Positions 25,092 through 33,009 of a stretch of DNA of 34,867 nucleotides are shown one piece after another. How positions within the stretch are numbered: position 1 is the first letter of the stretch; each line of letters begins with the position of its first letter. Origin of the DNA: Sphingobacteriales bacterium. GTDB lineage: Bacteria > Bacteroidota > Bacteroidia > Chitinophagales > JADIYW01. The DNA is taken from positions 1-34,867 of the forward strand of contig CANHGL010000018.1 of assembly GCA_947460245.1 (NCBI GenBank). Direction: 5' to 3'. Made by a program: the position numbers and the translations under genes. The notes beneath the pieces were generated by a model. It did no database searches. It had not been told where the DNA came from and saw only the letters and a list, made by a program, of their open reading frames with translations.

Positions 25092-26156
25092 ATGTCGGCG
25101 CAAAATTGTTCTCCTGTGGCACAACGTAAGCAACTGGGTTTTCTGGATAGATTTCTTACGCTATGGATTTTTCTTGCTATGGCTATTGGAGTTGCCATAG
25201 GATATTTCTTTCCCAATTCGGCTTCATTAGTTAATACTTTTTCTTACGGCACTACGAATATTCCTATCGCTGTAGGCTTAATCTTAATGATGTATCCGCC
25301 ATTTACAAAAGTGCGCTATGAGCAATTGCATACTGTTTTTCGAAATATTAAAATTCTGGTCATATCATTACTGCTAAATTGGGTGATTGGTCCTGTATTG
25401 ATGTTTTCTTTAGCACTACTTTTTTTACATAATCATCCAGATTATATGGTGGGCTTAATTTTAATCGGATTGGCCCGCTGTATCGCTATGGTAATTGTTT
25501 GGAATGAACTTGCAGATGGCAGCCGGGAATATGCAGCCGGACTTGTGGCGCTCAATAGTATCTTTCAGGTATTTCTATATAGTATTTATGCCTATGTATT
25601 CATTACGCTCCTGCCTCCGTTTTTTGGAGTAGCTTCCGTTGGGGTTCATATTTCAATAGCACAGATTGCAGAAAGTGTAGCCATATATCTAGGTATCCCC
25701 TTCCTTGCTGGTTTTGTTTCGCGGTATATTTTATTGAAGCGCAAAGGGGAGGATTGGTATGAGCATACTTTTATTCCCTTCGTATCGCCGCTTACGCTTA
25801 TTGCCTTACTTTTTACCATAGTAGTTATGTTTAGCCTGAAAGGAGCGATGATTGTTCAGATTCCTTTGGATGTATTGCGTATAGCCCTGCCTTTGGTGCT
25901 GTACTTTGGTATTATGTTCTGTTGTAGCTTCCTGATAGGCAAACGTATGGGCGCAGATTATGCTACTACTACCTCCATCGCATTTACGGCAGCGGGTAAT
26001 AATTTTGAATTGGCTATAGCTGTAGCGATCGGTGTTTTTGGTATTAACAGCGGAGCAGCCTTTGTGGGAGTTATCGGTCCTCTGGTAGAGGTGCCCGCGC
26101 TAATTGCATTAGTGAATGTAGCCTTTTGGCTCAGAAAACGGTATTATGCTGTTTAG
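25092..26156 (+). CDS. ACR3-family arsenite efflux permease
   Basis: 354 residues with about ten transmembrane helices. ACR3 signatures are clear: [34 protein letters not shown] (split in two helices; the Cys in ARC is the conserved thiol needed for arsenite transport) and [39 protein letters not shown]. It exports arsenite (and possibly antimonite) across the inner membrane, driven by the proton gradient. Unusually, no arsR, arsC, arsM or arsA gene lies nearby. It follows the M50 protease gene by 64 bp on the same strand, at the end of the stress-type run. The Bile acid:Na symporter superfamily is the broader alternative, but the motifs are specific. Confidence 0.93.
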   Translation: MSAQNCSPVAQRKQLGFLDRFLTLWIFLAMAIGVAIGYFFPNSASLVNTFSYGTTNIPIAVGLILMMYPPFTKVRYEQLHTVFRNIKILVISLLLNWVIGPVLMFSLALLFLHNHPDYMVGLILIGLARCIAMVIVWNELADGSREYAAGLVALNSIFQVFLYSIYAYVFITLLPPFFGVASVGVHISIAQIAESVAIYLGIPFLAGFVSRYILLKRKGEDWYEHTFIPFVSPLTLIALLFTIVVMFSLKGAMIVQIPLDVLRIALPLVLYFGIMFCCSFLIGKRMGADYATTTSIAFTAAGNNFELAIAVAIGVFGINSGAAFVGVIGPLVEVPALIALVNVAFWLRKRYYAV

Positions 26157-26231
26157 ACCGTTAAAATCTTTGCCGCAGTGAATTAAACTCGGAATTCTTT
26201 TTCTAATTTTACTGCCGTTAAACTAAACGTT

Positions 26232-27158
26232 ATGAAGTATAAATTTTTATCAATATGCTCCTTCTTGTTGTGCATCAGTACAGCGTTAGCACAGCCTCAG
26301 CCAACAGGTGCTCTTACTATTTTTTCGGAAGATGGAGATAAATTTTTTCTGATTCTCAACGGCGAACGCCAGAATGATATTGCACAAACTAATATGCGTG
26401 TGGAAGATTTGAATCAGCCATACTATTCTGCTAAAATTATTTTTGAGAATAAGGTGCTTCCTGAAATCTCCAAGAAGAATCTGATGATTGCAGATGTTGA
26501 CGGACAGTTCATGGATGTTACGTATAAAATAAAGCACGATAAGTCGGGTATGCCAAAAATGGGATCTATGCCTTTTTCCTTTATTCCAATGCAACAGGGC
26601 TTCAGAGCGCCTGCCAATGTGTACGTTACGCATTACGGAGTAGCGCCTGCGCCCGCACCTGTAAATACAGTAACCACCACCACTACCACTACCAATGTGG
26701 GCGGTGGTGCCAGCATGAATGTAAATGCAATGGGGATTAATATGAATGTCAATATTTCTGATCCATTCATGAATGGAACGGTACAGACGACCACTACTGA
26801 AACCACTACTGTTTCTGTACCGCCTACACATACACCGCCGCCGCCAGCGCCAAGAGGTTGCAGCAATAATTTTGCAATGTCTTCCGGTAATTTTGCCTCC
26901 GCATTGTCTACCGTAAAGAACCAGTCGTTTGAATCTTCTAAATTGAGTACAGCAAAACAAATCGCGGGGTCCAATTGTCTTAGCGCCAATCAAATCAGCG
27001 ATATTTGCAAAGTCTTCGGGTATGAAGAGTCTAAGCTGGATTTTGCTAAGTTCGCTTTTGAACGCTGTACAGAACCCAATAATTATTTTAAACTCAATAA
27101 TGTATTCAACTTCAGTACGAGCGTAGATGAGTTGAATGAATATATTCAGGGAAGATAA
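26232..27158 (+). CDS. Exported DUF4476 protein with Thr-rich linker
   Basis: 308 residues. Signal peptide about 1-20 (..LLCISTALAQ). An N-terminal beta-rich domain (about 25-135, with LTIFSEDGDKFFLILNGERQN) is followed by a low-complexity linker (about 145-205) with runs of Thr, an NVNAMGINMNVNI segment and a PPTHTPPPPAP stretch. The C-terminal DUF4476 domain (about 208-308) starts CSNNFAMSSGNFASALSTV and holds three Cys. The family is common in Bacteroidota envelopes and its function is unknown. A strong terminator follows. A 300-codon open frame exists on the opposite strand, but it is a by-product of the repetitive Thr/Pro codons. Confidence 0.85.
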   Translation: MKYKFLSICSFLLCISTALAQPQPTGALTIFSEDGDKFFLILNGERQNDIAQTNMRVEDLNQPYYSAKIIFENKVLPEISKKNLMIADVDGQFMDVTYKIKHDKSGMPKMGSMPFSFIPMQQGFRAPANVYVTHYGVAPAPAPVNTVTTTTTTTNVGGGASMNVNAMGINMNVNISDPFMNGTVQTTTTETTTVSVPPTHTPPPPAPRGCSNNFAMSSGNFASALSTVKNQSFESSKLSTAKQIAGSNCLSANQISDICKVFGYEESKLDFAKFAFERCTEPNNYFKLNNVFNFSTSVDELNEYIQGR

Positions 27159-27179
27159 ATAAGCTAACTTCAAATTTAT

Positions 27180-27206
27180 ATCCCGCATTTATTGCGGGAT
27201 TTTTTA
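27180..27206 (+). terminator. Intrinsic terminator after the DUF4476 gene
   Basis: Stem ATCCCGCA / TGCGGGAT, loop of five bases, followed by a T-run, 21 bases after the stop codon. Confidence 0.88.
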
Positions 27207-27388
27207 TTTTATATCCGATTATTTATGCAGGAATAGTGAATTAATATAGGTTTTAAACTACAAAAAATAGTATTAGAATCTATAAAAAAACACAGGACGG
27301 GTTAAGCGGGCCAGGTATGACTTTGTCTTTTGGTTTATCTGAAAATATTATGTAGGTCTGCTCAATTAAATTCAATAAATTTATAAGG

Positions 27389-28255
27389 ATGAAAAAAATA
27401 GGGATACTCCATTTATTACTTCTGCTTAATGGGTTTAGTTTATTTGCTCAGGAAATAAAGGTAATGACCTGGAATATTTTCATGGTTCCACCAGTTGTTT
27501 TTAAATCCTGTCAGTTAGAGAGGGCATATTTAATTGCTGATTATGTAAAAAATATCAATCCGGATATTATCGCATTTAATGAAACGTTTATGTCTAGTAC
27601 CAGAAGTGTCATATATGAGAAATTGAAATCGAATTATCCATATCAATCTGATATTACGAAGTCGGGTATTTTAAAGTCAAACAGTGGCGTGTGGATTTTT
27701 AGTAAATTCCCAATAGAAAAGCAGGACTTTATCATCTATAAAAAGAAAAAAGGCTCTGATATATTTGCCAACAAAGGTGCTACGTTTATAGAAGTTAAAA
27801 TAAACAATAAAAAAATGCAGCTGATAAGTACACATATGCAGAGTTTGATAAAATTTAAACCTACCAGGGCAGTGCAATATCGTCAGTTAAAAAGTGAACT
27901 GGTTGATAAGCATTTTGACGATGCTGTTCCTCAGTTTATTGTTGGGGATTTGAATTGTAATTATTATGATACTGTTGAATATAAGTTGATGCATCAGTTA
28001 CTGGATGTTGCACCATTTTATTATACTGGCGAAAAATACAGCTGGAATGGAATGCAAAATGATTTAGCTTACAAATTCTCTGAACATAGCTTAGAAACGC
28101 TAGATTATATCTTACTGCGTAATTCATCCAGTAAAATTGCTAACATTACTTCTACTCAGATTTTAAAACCTTTTAGCGATTCCTGTGTCTGCAATAAAAA
28201 TTTCCATAATTTATCAGATCATCATCCAGTCATTTCTACTATAGAATTGAAGTAA
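27389..28255 (+). CDS. Secreted endonuclease/exonuclease/phosphatase-family phosphodiesterase (sphingomyelinase-like)
   Basis: 288 residues. Signal peptide MKKIGILHLLLLLNGFSLFAQ (about 21). EEP-fold motifs in order: MTWNIFMVPP (Asn, strand 1), IIAFNETF (metal-binding Glu), STHMQS (catalytic-loop His), VGDLNCN (Asp/Asn pair), LETLDYILLR and SDHHPV (general-base His near the C-terminus). The overall order and the NIFMVPP start resemble bacterial neutral sphingomyelinases more than DNase I, but the substrate could be a phospholipid, a nucleic acid or a phosphoinositide. Two Cys near the C-terminus (CVC) are unusual. An AAGG purine run lies just before the ATG. It is monocistronic, between two terminators. 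Confidence 0.85.
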   Translation: MKKIGILHLLLLLNGFSLFAQEIKVMTWNIFMVPPVVFKSCQLERAYLIADYVKNINPDIIAFNETFMSSTRSVIYEKLKSNYPYQSDITKSGILKSNSGVWIFSKFPIEKQDFIIYKKKKGSDIFANKGATFIEVKINNKKMQLISTHMQSLIKFKPTRAVQYRQLKSELVDKHFDDAVPQFIVGDLNCNYYDTVEYKLMHQLLDVAPFYYTGEKYSWNGMQNDLAYKFSEHSLETLDYILLRNSSSKIANITSTQILKPFSDSCVCNKNFHNLSDHHPVISTIELK

Positions 28256-28369
28256 TTCTATTTTTCTATAAAAATGCGCAATTTGCTTAACTGTGTCCGA
28301 TAGTTATTTAGGAAACTAATTCTTTTCACGTTGTATCTTAAATTGTATTTCCAGTGATTCTGGTAGAAA

Positions 28370-28411
28370 TAAAAAAAGAGGAATTTTCATATTTTATGAA
28401 AATTCCTCTTT
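28370..28411 (-). terminator. Intrinsic terminator of tRNA-Glu
   Basis: On the minus strand: AAAGAGGAATTTTCATA, an A-rich loop, then the complementary arm and a T7 run. It is a long, nearly perfect, AT-rich stem starting 3 bases after the tRNA. Confidence 0.8.
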
Positions 28412-28413
28412 CG

Positions 28414-28485
28414 TAGCCCGTACGGGAATCGAACCCGTGTTTGAAGAATGAAAATCTCCTGTCCTAACCCCTAGACGAACGGGCC
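28414..28485 (-). tRNA. tRNA-Glu(UUC), CCA not encoded
   Basis: On the minus strand, acceptor GGCCCGT pairs with ACGGGCT. The D-arm contains TCTAGGGGTTAGGA, the anticodon loop is TTTTCAT (anticodon TTC, glutamate), and the T-arm is CGGGTTCGATTCCCG. The discriminator A at 28414 is followed by CG, so CCA must be added by the nucleotidyltransferase, unlike tRNA-Val in this window. Confidence 0.96.
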
Positions 28486-28512
28486 ATGTTTGGCTATCCG
28501 CAAAAGCGAGTG

Positions 28513-28543
28513 CAAATATAGGAACTTTTATCTTTTTAACAAT
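28513..28543 (-). promoter_or_regulatory. Bacteroidota promoter of tRNA-Glu
   Basis: The minus strand reads ATTG (28543-28540), a 19-bp spacer, and TATATTTG (28520-28513) followed by CAC. This is the same elements and spacing as the tRNA-Val promoter. The tRNA starts 27 bases downstream. Confidence 0.75.
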
Positions 28544-28560
28544 ACCACGCCAAACATTTC

Positions 28561-28593
28561 TTTTGCCAAATCATTAATTCTGATGTACTTTTA
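28561..28593 (+). promoter_or_regulatory. Possible promoter of the gap gene
   Basis: TTTTG (28561-28565), a 20-bp spacer, and TACTTTTA (28586-28593), one mismatch from TAnnTTTG, 21 bases before the ATG at 28615. It is divergent from the tRNA-Glu promoter. Confidence 0.35.
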
Positions 28594-28614
28594 GGTACTC
28601 TAAAGCGTAAAACT

Positions 28615-29616
28615 ATGTCAAAACCAAGAATTGCTATTAACGGATTGGGTCGAATTGGTCGATTAGTTTTTCAGATATTGTTTGATAAGGCTAATGTGGA
28701 TATAATAGCTATAAACGATCTTGCGCCTGCTGAGGCATTGGTTTATTTGCTTAAACACGATACTGCACAGGGAAAGTGGAATCATATAATTTCCGTACAA
28801 AACGACCGTTTGCTGATAGATGACCGGCAAATCATTTGTACTGCGCACGCCGAAACCAAAGATCTATCCTGGAAGGAATTGAACATAGATATCGTTATTG
28901 AATGTACAGGTAGATATAGAAGCAAGGAAAAGCTGCAAGAGCATATTTCCGCGGGTGCCAAAAAAGTGATTCTTTCAGCTCCTGCAGGTAAAGATATTAA
29001 AACCATTGTGTTAGGTATTAATGAGGAGCTTTTATTAAATGAGGATGTTATCCTTTCTAATGCTTCTTGCACTACGAACTGCCTGGCACCGATGGTTAAG
29101 GTTATGCTGGATAATTTTGGAATAGAGCAGGCTATTATGAGCACCATACATGCCTATACCAGCGATCAAAAACTCCATGATAGCATTCACGCCACAGATT
29201 TCAGAAGAGCACGCGCAGCAGCGCAGAATATAGTACCTACCTCTACCAATGCGAATAAGGCACTAGAATGGGTGCTGCCAGAGATAAAGGGTAAGATTCA
29301 AGGGGGAGCAGTTAGGGTTCCGGTTATTGCCGGCTCTTTAACAGAGTTGTATTGCACCGTAGAAAAGGAGACTACCATAGAGGATGTCAATAAGGCTTTC
29401 AAAAAAGCCGCTTCCGAGCAGTTTACAGGTATTCTGGATTATACAGAGGATCCAATCGTTTCTTCGGATATCATCCACTCTCCATATTCCTGCACTTTTG
29501 ATGCAGGACTCACTATACAAGTGGGAAAACTCGTTAAAATTGTAGGTTGGTACGACAATGAGTATGGCTATGCCAACCGTCTCGCAGAGTTGGTGGAAAA
29601 AGTAGCTTGGATGTAG
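28615..29616 (+). CDS. gap: Glyceraldehyde-3-phosphate dehydrogenase, type I
   Basis: 333 residues, the standard length. The NAD-binding Rossmann start INGLGRIGRL (about 9-17) is followed by INDL (33-36), the Asp typical of NAD preference. The catalytic Cys152 lies in SNASCTTNCLAP, and the His in STIHAYTSDQ is the activating base. RRARAAAQNIVPTSTNA and WYDNEYGYANR near the C-terminus are family signatures. It converts glyceraldehyde-3-phosphate to 1,3-bisphosphoglycerate in the cytoplasm. The pgk gene follows 68 bp on and takes the next glycolytic step, so the pair is likely co-regulated, although pgk may also have its own promoter. Confidence 0.97.
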   Translation: MSKPRIAINGLGRIGRLVFQILFDKANVDIIAINDLAPAEALVYLLKHDTAQGKWNHIISVQNDRLLIDDRQIICTAHAETKDLSWKELNIDIVIECTGRYRSKEKLQEHISAGAKKVILSAPAGKDIKTIVLGINEELLLNEDVILSNASCTTNCLAPMVKVMLDNFGIEQAIMSTIHAYTSDQKLHDSIHATDFRRARAAAQNIVPTSTNANKALEWVLPEIKGKIQGGAVRVPVIAGSLTELYCTVEKETTIEDVNKAFKKAASEQFTGILDYTEDPIVSSDIIHSPYSCTFDAGLTIQVGKLVKIVGWYDNEYGYANRLAELVEKVAWM

Positions 29617-29649
29617 AAAATACGCCACACCTTACTCTTACTTTATCCT

Positions 29650-29657
29650 TATTTTTG
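29650..29657 (+). promoter_or_regulatory. Possible internal -7 box for pgk
   Basis: TATTTTTG, an exact TAnnTTTG match, 27 bases before the pgk ATG in the 68-bp gap between gap and pgk. No -33 element was seen. Confidence 0.35.
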
Positions 29658-29684
29658 TTTTGAACGCTTTAAATCAATTAATTT

Positions 29685-30896
29685 ATGCAAACCGTTAATT
29701 CGATAGATTTCAAAAATAAACGCGCCCTGGTGCGCGTCGATTTTAATGTTCCCTTCGATAAAGAATTTCGTATCACCGACGATACCCGCATCAAAGCGGC
29801 ACTTCCAACTATAGAAAAAATATTGAGCGATGGCGGTAGCGTTGTTTTGATGTCGCACCTCGGCAGACCGCTAAAGAAATTAAAGGAAGATGGTTCTATA
29901 GATAAGGAAAAGTTTTCACTAAAGCATGTTGTTGGCCATCTTGCTGAACTTCTAAATAGGGAAGTAGCGTTTGCAGAAGATTGTATAGGCGGACAAACAG
30001 AAAAGCTAACGAACGCTCTACAACCTGGTCAGGTTTTATTATTGGAGAACACACGTTTTCACAAGGAAGAGGAAAAGGGTGAGGAAGGATTTGCTTTGAA
30101 GTTAGCACAGCATGGCGATGTGTATGTTAATGATGCTTTCGGCTCCGCACACCGTGCCCATGCGAGCACTACAATAGTAGCTAAATTCTTCGCCGCGGAT
30201 AGTCGTTGTGCAGGATTTTTGATGGCTGGTGAAGTAGAAAATGCAGAGCGTGTTTTACATAATGCGGAGCATCCATTCACTGCAATTTTAGGAGGCGCAA
30301 AGGTTTCCGATAAAATTCTGATTATAGAAAATCTGCTTAATATAGCTAATACTATTATTATTGGAGGAGGAATGGCTTATACCTTTTTTAAAGCGCAGGG
30401 TGGAAATGTGGGTACTTCATTAGTAGAAGAAGACAAGCTGGAACTTGCCAATGAGATCTTGAAACGTGCCAAAGAAAAAGGTGTCCATTTGTTATTGCCT
30501 ATTGACTCTGTTATTGCCGATAAGTTTGATAAAGATGCTCATACGCAATTGGCAGAAAATAAAAATATACCGGATGGCTGGATGGGACTGGATATCGGAC
30601 ATGATGCGATAAAAGCCTTCGAAGATGTTATCAAAGATTCCAAAACGATTTTATGGAATGGTCCTATGGGTGTTTTTGAAATGGAAAAGTTTCAAAACGG
30701 TACCAAAAGTATAGCTGTAGCTGTAGCTCACGCTACAAAAAATGGGGCCTTCTCACTGGTTGGAGGAGGTGATAGCGTTGCTGCTATAAACCAATTCCAA
30801 CTCGCAGATCAGGTGAGTTTTGTTTCCACCGGTGGCGGAGCATTATTGGAATTCTTTGAAGGCAAAGAGTTGCCGGGTGTCGCTGCGCTGAAATAA
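29685..30896 (+). CDS. pgk: Phosphoglycerate kinase
   Basis: 403 residues, slightly longer than the usual ~395. Motifs: RVDFNVPFD (about 17-25), MSHLGRP (substrate-binding His/Arg), ENTRFHKEEEKG, VYVNDAFGSAHRAHAS, the Lys in LGGAKVSDKI, the hinge IIGGGMAYTF, LWNGPMGVFE, and the ATP-binding SLVGGGDSVAA near the C-terminus. It makes ATP from 1,3-bisphosphoglycerate. It lies directly downstream of gap. Its stop codon touches the stop of the convergent small lipoprotein gene, with no terminator between. Confidence 0.97.
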   Translation: MQTVNSIDFKNKRALVRVDFNVPFDKEFRITDDTRIKAALPTIEKILSDGGSVVLMSHLGRPLKKLKEDGSIDKEKFSLKHVVGHLAELLNREVAFAEDCIGGQTEKLTNALQPGQVLLLENTRFHKEEEKGEEGFALKLAQHGDVYVNDAFGSAHRAHASTTIVAKFFAADSRCAGFLMAGEVENAERVLHNAEHPFTAILGGAKVSDKILIIENLLNIANTIIIGGGMAYTFFKAQGGNVGTSLVEEDKLELANEILKRAKEKGVHLLLPIDSVIADKFDKDAHTQLAENKNIPDGWMGLDIGHDAIKAFEDVIKDSKTILWNGPMGVFEMEKFQNGTKSIAVAVAHATKNGAFSLVGGGDSVAAINQFQLADQVSFVSTGGGALLEFFEGKELPGVAALK

Positions 30897-31091
30897 TTAG
30901 ATACGCTTCCCTGCATTCCGGGTAGAGTCATACACTACCATGGTATTATCCTTCTTCTTATCCTTTGTTTGCGGTACAGAATCTGCACGCTCAATTCTGC
31001 TGACGACCACTTCGTCTCTTTGTCTAAACCAGTTGCATCCGGCAAACAATATTACTGCGCCAACGCTCACTACCACTACTACTCTTTTCAT
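30897..31091 (-). CDS. Small lipoprotein, 64 residues
   Basis: The start at 31091 is chosen because it begins a clean lipoprotein signal (MKRVVVVVSVGAVILFAGC, lipobox FAGC, Cys19); an in-frame upstream ATG would add 12 polar residues. The mature part (about 45 residues) is charged and apparently disordered (RQRDEVVVSRIERADSV, KDKKKD). The family is unknown to me. It converges on pgk with touching stop codons. Such tiny lipoproteins are often missed. The signal peptide makes it credible, but no other motif supports a function. Confidence 0.65.
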   Translation of the reverse strand: MKRVVVVVSVGAVILFAGCNWFRQRDEVVVSRIERADSVPQTKDKKKDNTMVVYDSTRNAGKRI

Positions 31092-31110
31092 ATCCTCTAT
31101 TTTTTCTAAC

Positions 31111-31220
31111 GTCATCCTCTCATCCACTTGTCATCCTGTCCCGTCCCGATAATTATCGGGATCGGGATCTATCTAAATCATTGTCATCCCAAATCTATAT
31201 CATCATCCTGCCCCGATAGT
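31111..31220. repeat. GTCATCC short repeats and CCCGATAATTATCGGG palindrome
   Basis: GTCATCC occurs at 31111, 31130 and 31183, with a further TCATCCTG at 31204. A perfect 16-bp palindrome lies at 31145-31160, flanked by more CCCGAT/ATCGGG pieces. It sits between two minus-strand genes and has no coding signal. It resembles a decayed intergenic repeat; no T-run follows, so it is not an obvious terminator. Confidence 0.5.
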
Positions 31221-31265
31221 GTTTGGGGGCATTTAAGGGTTCAAAAAAACTTGGGGAATGGAGCA

Positions 31266-31676
31266 CTAAGCCGGATACTCTACGATATTCTTTTCTGTCT
31301 CGAAGAGTTTGATGAACAAATCATACTTACTGTCGAGCTTCGCACGAATCAGATTATAAATTACTACCGCAATATTTTCTGCCGTAGGATTGAGGTCCTT
31401 AAACTCAGCAGTGTCTAAGTTTAAGTTTCGGTGGTCGAAACGCTCTTCCACCTCATCGCGGATAATATCCTTTACAATTTTTAAGTCGATAACATAGCCT
31501 GTTTCAGGATTAATATCGCCAATTACTTTTACTTCAAGGGTATAATTATGTCCATGGAAATTTTCATTGGCACATAATCCAAACACCTCTTTATTTTTTT
31601 CTGCGCTCCAATCCTTATTCCATAGCTTATGGGCAGAGTTAAATTGCGCTTTACGAATAACAGCTACTCTTGGCAT
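31266..31676 (-). CDS. queD: 6-pyruvoyl-tetrahydropterin synthase / QueD family enzyme
   Basis: 136 residues. Zinc ligands are His16 (FNSAHKL) and His41/His43 (FHGHNY). The catalytic Cys35 lies in LCANENFHGH, and the Asp81-His82 pair in FDHRNLN and Glu126 in LFETEKN complete the active site. In QueD this enzyme converts dihydroneopterin triphosphate to 6-carboxy-tetrahydropterin on the way to queuosine/7-deazaguanine. Some relatives instead make pyruvoyl-tetrahydropterin or act in folate synthesis. No other queuosine gene is in the window, so the exact reaction is by family. It is a single-gene unit, divergent from the delta' gene. Confidence 0.88.
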   Translation of the reverse strand: MPRVAVIRKAQFNSAHKLWNKDWSAEKNKEVFGLCANENFHGHNYTLEVKVIGDINPETGYVIDLKIVKDIIRDEVEERFDHRNLNLDTAEFKDLNPTAENIAVVIYNLIRAKLDSKYDLFIKLFETEKNIVEYPA

Positions 31677-31788
31677 GCCGTAAAGTTATAGTTTATTTAT
31701 TAAACGTGCCGGCAAAATATAAGCTTGGGTGTTTATAAATTTCAGCGTTGTAAATCCATATTCCATTATATCTTCTTTATTTTCGGGC

Positions 31789-32910
31789 ATGCTTTTTAAG
31801 GAGGTCATCGGACAAACATCGGTTAAGCAGCATCTGCTGGATATAGTGCAGCAGGGAAAGATTCCGCATGCGCAACTATTCCTGGCAAAGCCGGGATCCG
31901 GAGGGTTGGCCGTGGCGCTGGCATTTGCGCAATATGTAGTTTGTGAAAACAGACAAGAGGAAGATAGCTGTGGGGTTTGTCCGGCGTGTATAAAAGCGCA
32001 TAAGATGATTCATCCCGATATTCATTACACCTATCCTGTTATCGCTAAAAAGCCCTCTCCGCATCCCAGCTTAAGTACAGATTATATTCAGGAGTGGCGT
32101 ACGGCTATCACACAGAACCCATATATCAATGAACTGGAGTGGCTGCAAAGTATTGGTGCAGAAAATAAACAAGGTAATATTACCGCAGATGAGGCCAGAA
32201 ATATTTTAAATGGCTTGAAACTCACCACGTTTGAATCTCCTTATAAGATTCAGATTATCTGGATGGCAGAGGCCTTAGCCAAAGTGGGCAATATTTTACT
32301 AAAGCTCATCGAAGAGCCACCTGCCAATACTTTATTGATTTTAATTGCAGAAAACCAGGAAGAAATTCTGCCCACTATTTTATCGCGCTGTCAGCTCATT
32401 AAAATCAATAAACTGGACGACGAATCGGTAGCGAAAGCTTTACTCAAAAAAGGAGTGCCGCAAGGTGATATACAGCCGATTGCCTACCTCGCCGACGGAA
32501 ATTTTAATGAGGCCCTGAGGCTGAAGGACAGTGAAACACAGGAAAATATTCGTGTACTCACGCAATGGCTGGAGTATGCCATTAATATGAAGGCCGGACA
32601 GCTATTACGGTGGACAGAAGAAACCGGGAAAATAGGTCGTGAAAACCTGAAATCGTTTCTGGAATATACCACGCACATCTTCAGAGAGTCGCTGATGCTA
32701 CTTTATGTAAAGAACTACAGTCCAAGACTGGCGCAGGAGGAAATAAAACTGGCTATGCGTATCAATAAGTTTATGACGTATGAGAAGCTGTCTTTACTGC
32801 TGGAGCTCATCAGTAAAAAACATTATGAGATAGAACGCAACGTAAGTCCAAAGATGGTGCTGATGGATATGTCGCTCCAGATGCACAAGGTAATTCGCGG
32901 TAAAGGGTAG
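31789..32910 (+). CDS. holB: DNA polymerase III delta' subunit (clamp loader)
   Basis: 373 residues from the ATG at 31789, where the family's usual start MLFKEVIGQTSVKQHLL begins; the frame stays open for 20 more codons upstream. The P-loop region is degenerate (AKPGSGGLA, about 33-41, lacking the Walker Lys), as expected for a delta' that does not hydrolyse ATP. A zinc module uses Cys52, Cys61, Cys64 and Cys67 (SCGVCPAC). LLKLIEEPPANTLLILI and ILSRCQ carry the sensor/SRC motifs. The C-terminal helical collar spans ~250-373. It stabilises the clamp-loading complex at the replication fork. It has no obvious operon partner. Confidence 0.9.
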   Translation: MLFKEVIGQTSVKQHLLDIVQQGKIPHAQLFLAKPGSGGLAVALAFAQYVVCENRQEEDSCGVCPACIKAHKMIHPDIHYTYPVIAKKPSPHPSLSTDYIQEWRTAITQNPYINELEWLQSIGAENKQGNITADEARNILNGLKLTTFESPYKIQIIWMAEALAKVGNILLKLIEEPPANTLLILIAENQEEILPTILSRCQLIKINKLDDESVAKALLKKGVPQGDIQPIAYLADGNFNEALRLKDSETQENIRVLTQWLEYAINMKAGQLLRWTEETGKIGRENLKSFLEYTTHIFRESLMLLYVKNYSPRLAQEEIKLAMRINKFMTYEKLSLLLELISKKHYEIERNVSPKMVLMDMSLQMHKVIRGKG

Positions 32911-32945
32911 GCGTATTTAAACTATATTTTCTCAGAGTAATAAAT

Positions 32946-32977
32946 AAAAAAAGGCGGAAGTGATTCACTTCCGCCTT
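32946..32977 (-). terminator. Terminator of the rhodopsin gene
   Basis: Arms AAGGCGGAAGTGA / TCACTTCCGCCTT are almost contiguous. On the minus strand the stem is followed by a T7 run, so it ends the rhodopsin transcript. On the plus strand there is no T-run, but it may also stall transcripts from the delta' gene. Confidence 0.85.
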
Positions 32978-33009
32978 GCTATTTATTAGCTTTTTAATTT
33001 GACTTTTTA

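Noticed and set aside
25092-26156. Part of an arsenic-resistance operon
   Set aside because: No ars partner genes are within the window; neighbours are stress and membrane-protease genes.
26286-27188. 300-codon antisense frame over the DUF4476 gene
   Set aside because: Composition (Arg/His/Ile-rich) and lack of any motif mark it as a shadow; the sense gene has a signal peptide and a known domain.
31128-31418. Plus-strand open frame antisense to the QueD-like gene
   Set aside because: No domain, overlaps a well-supported gene, and starts in the repeat region.
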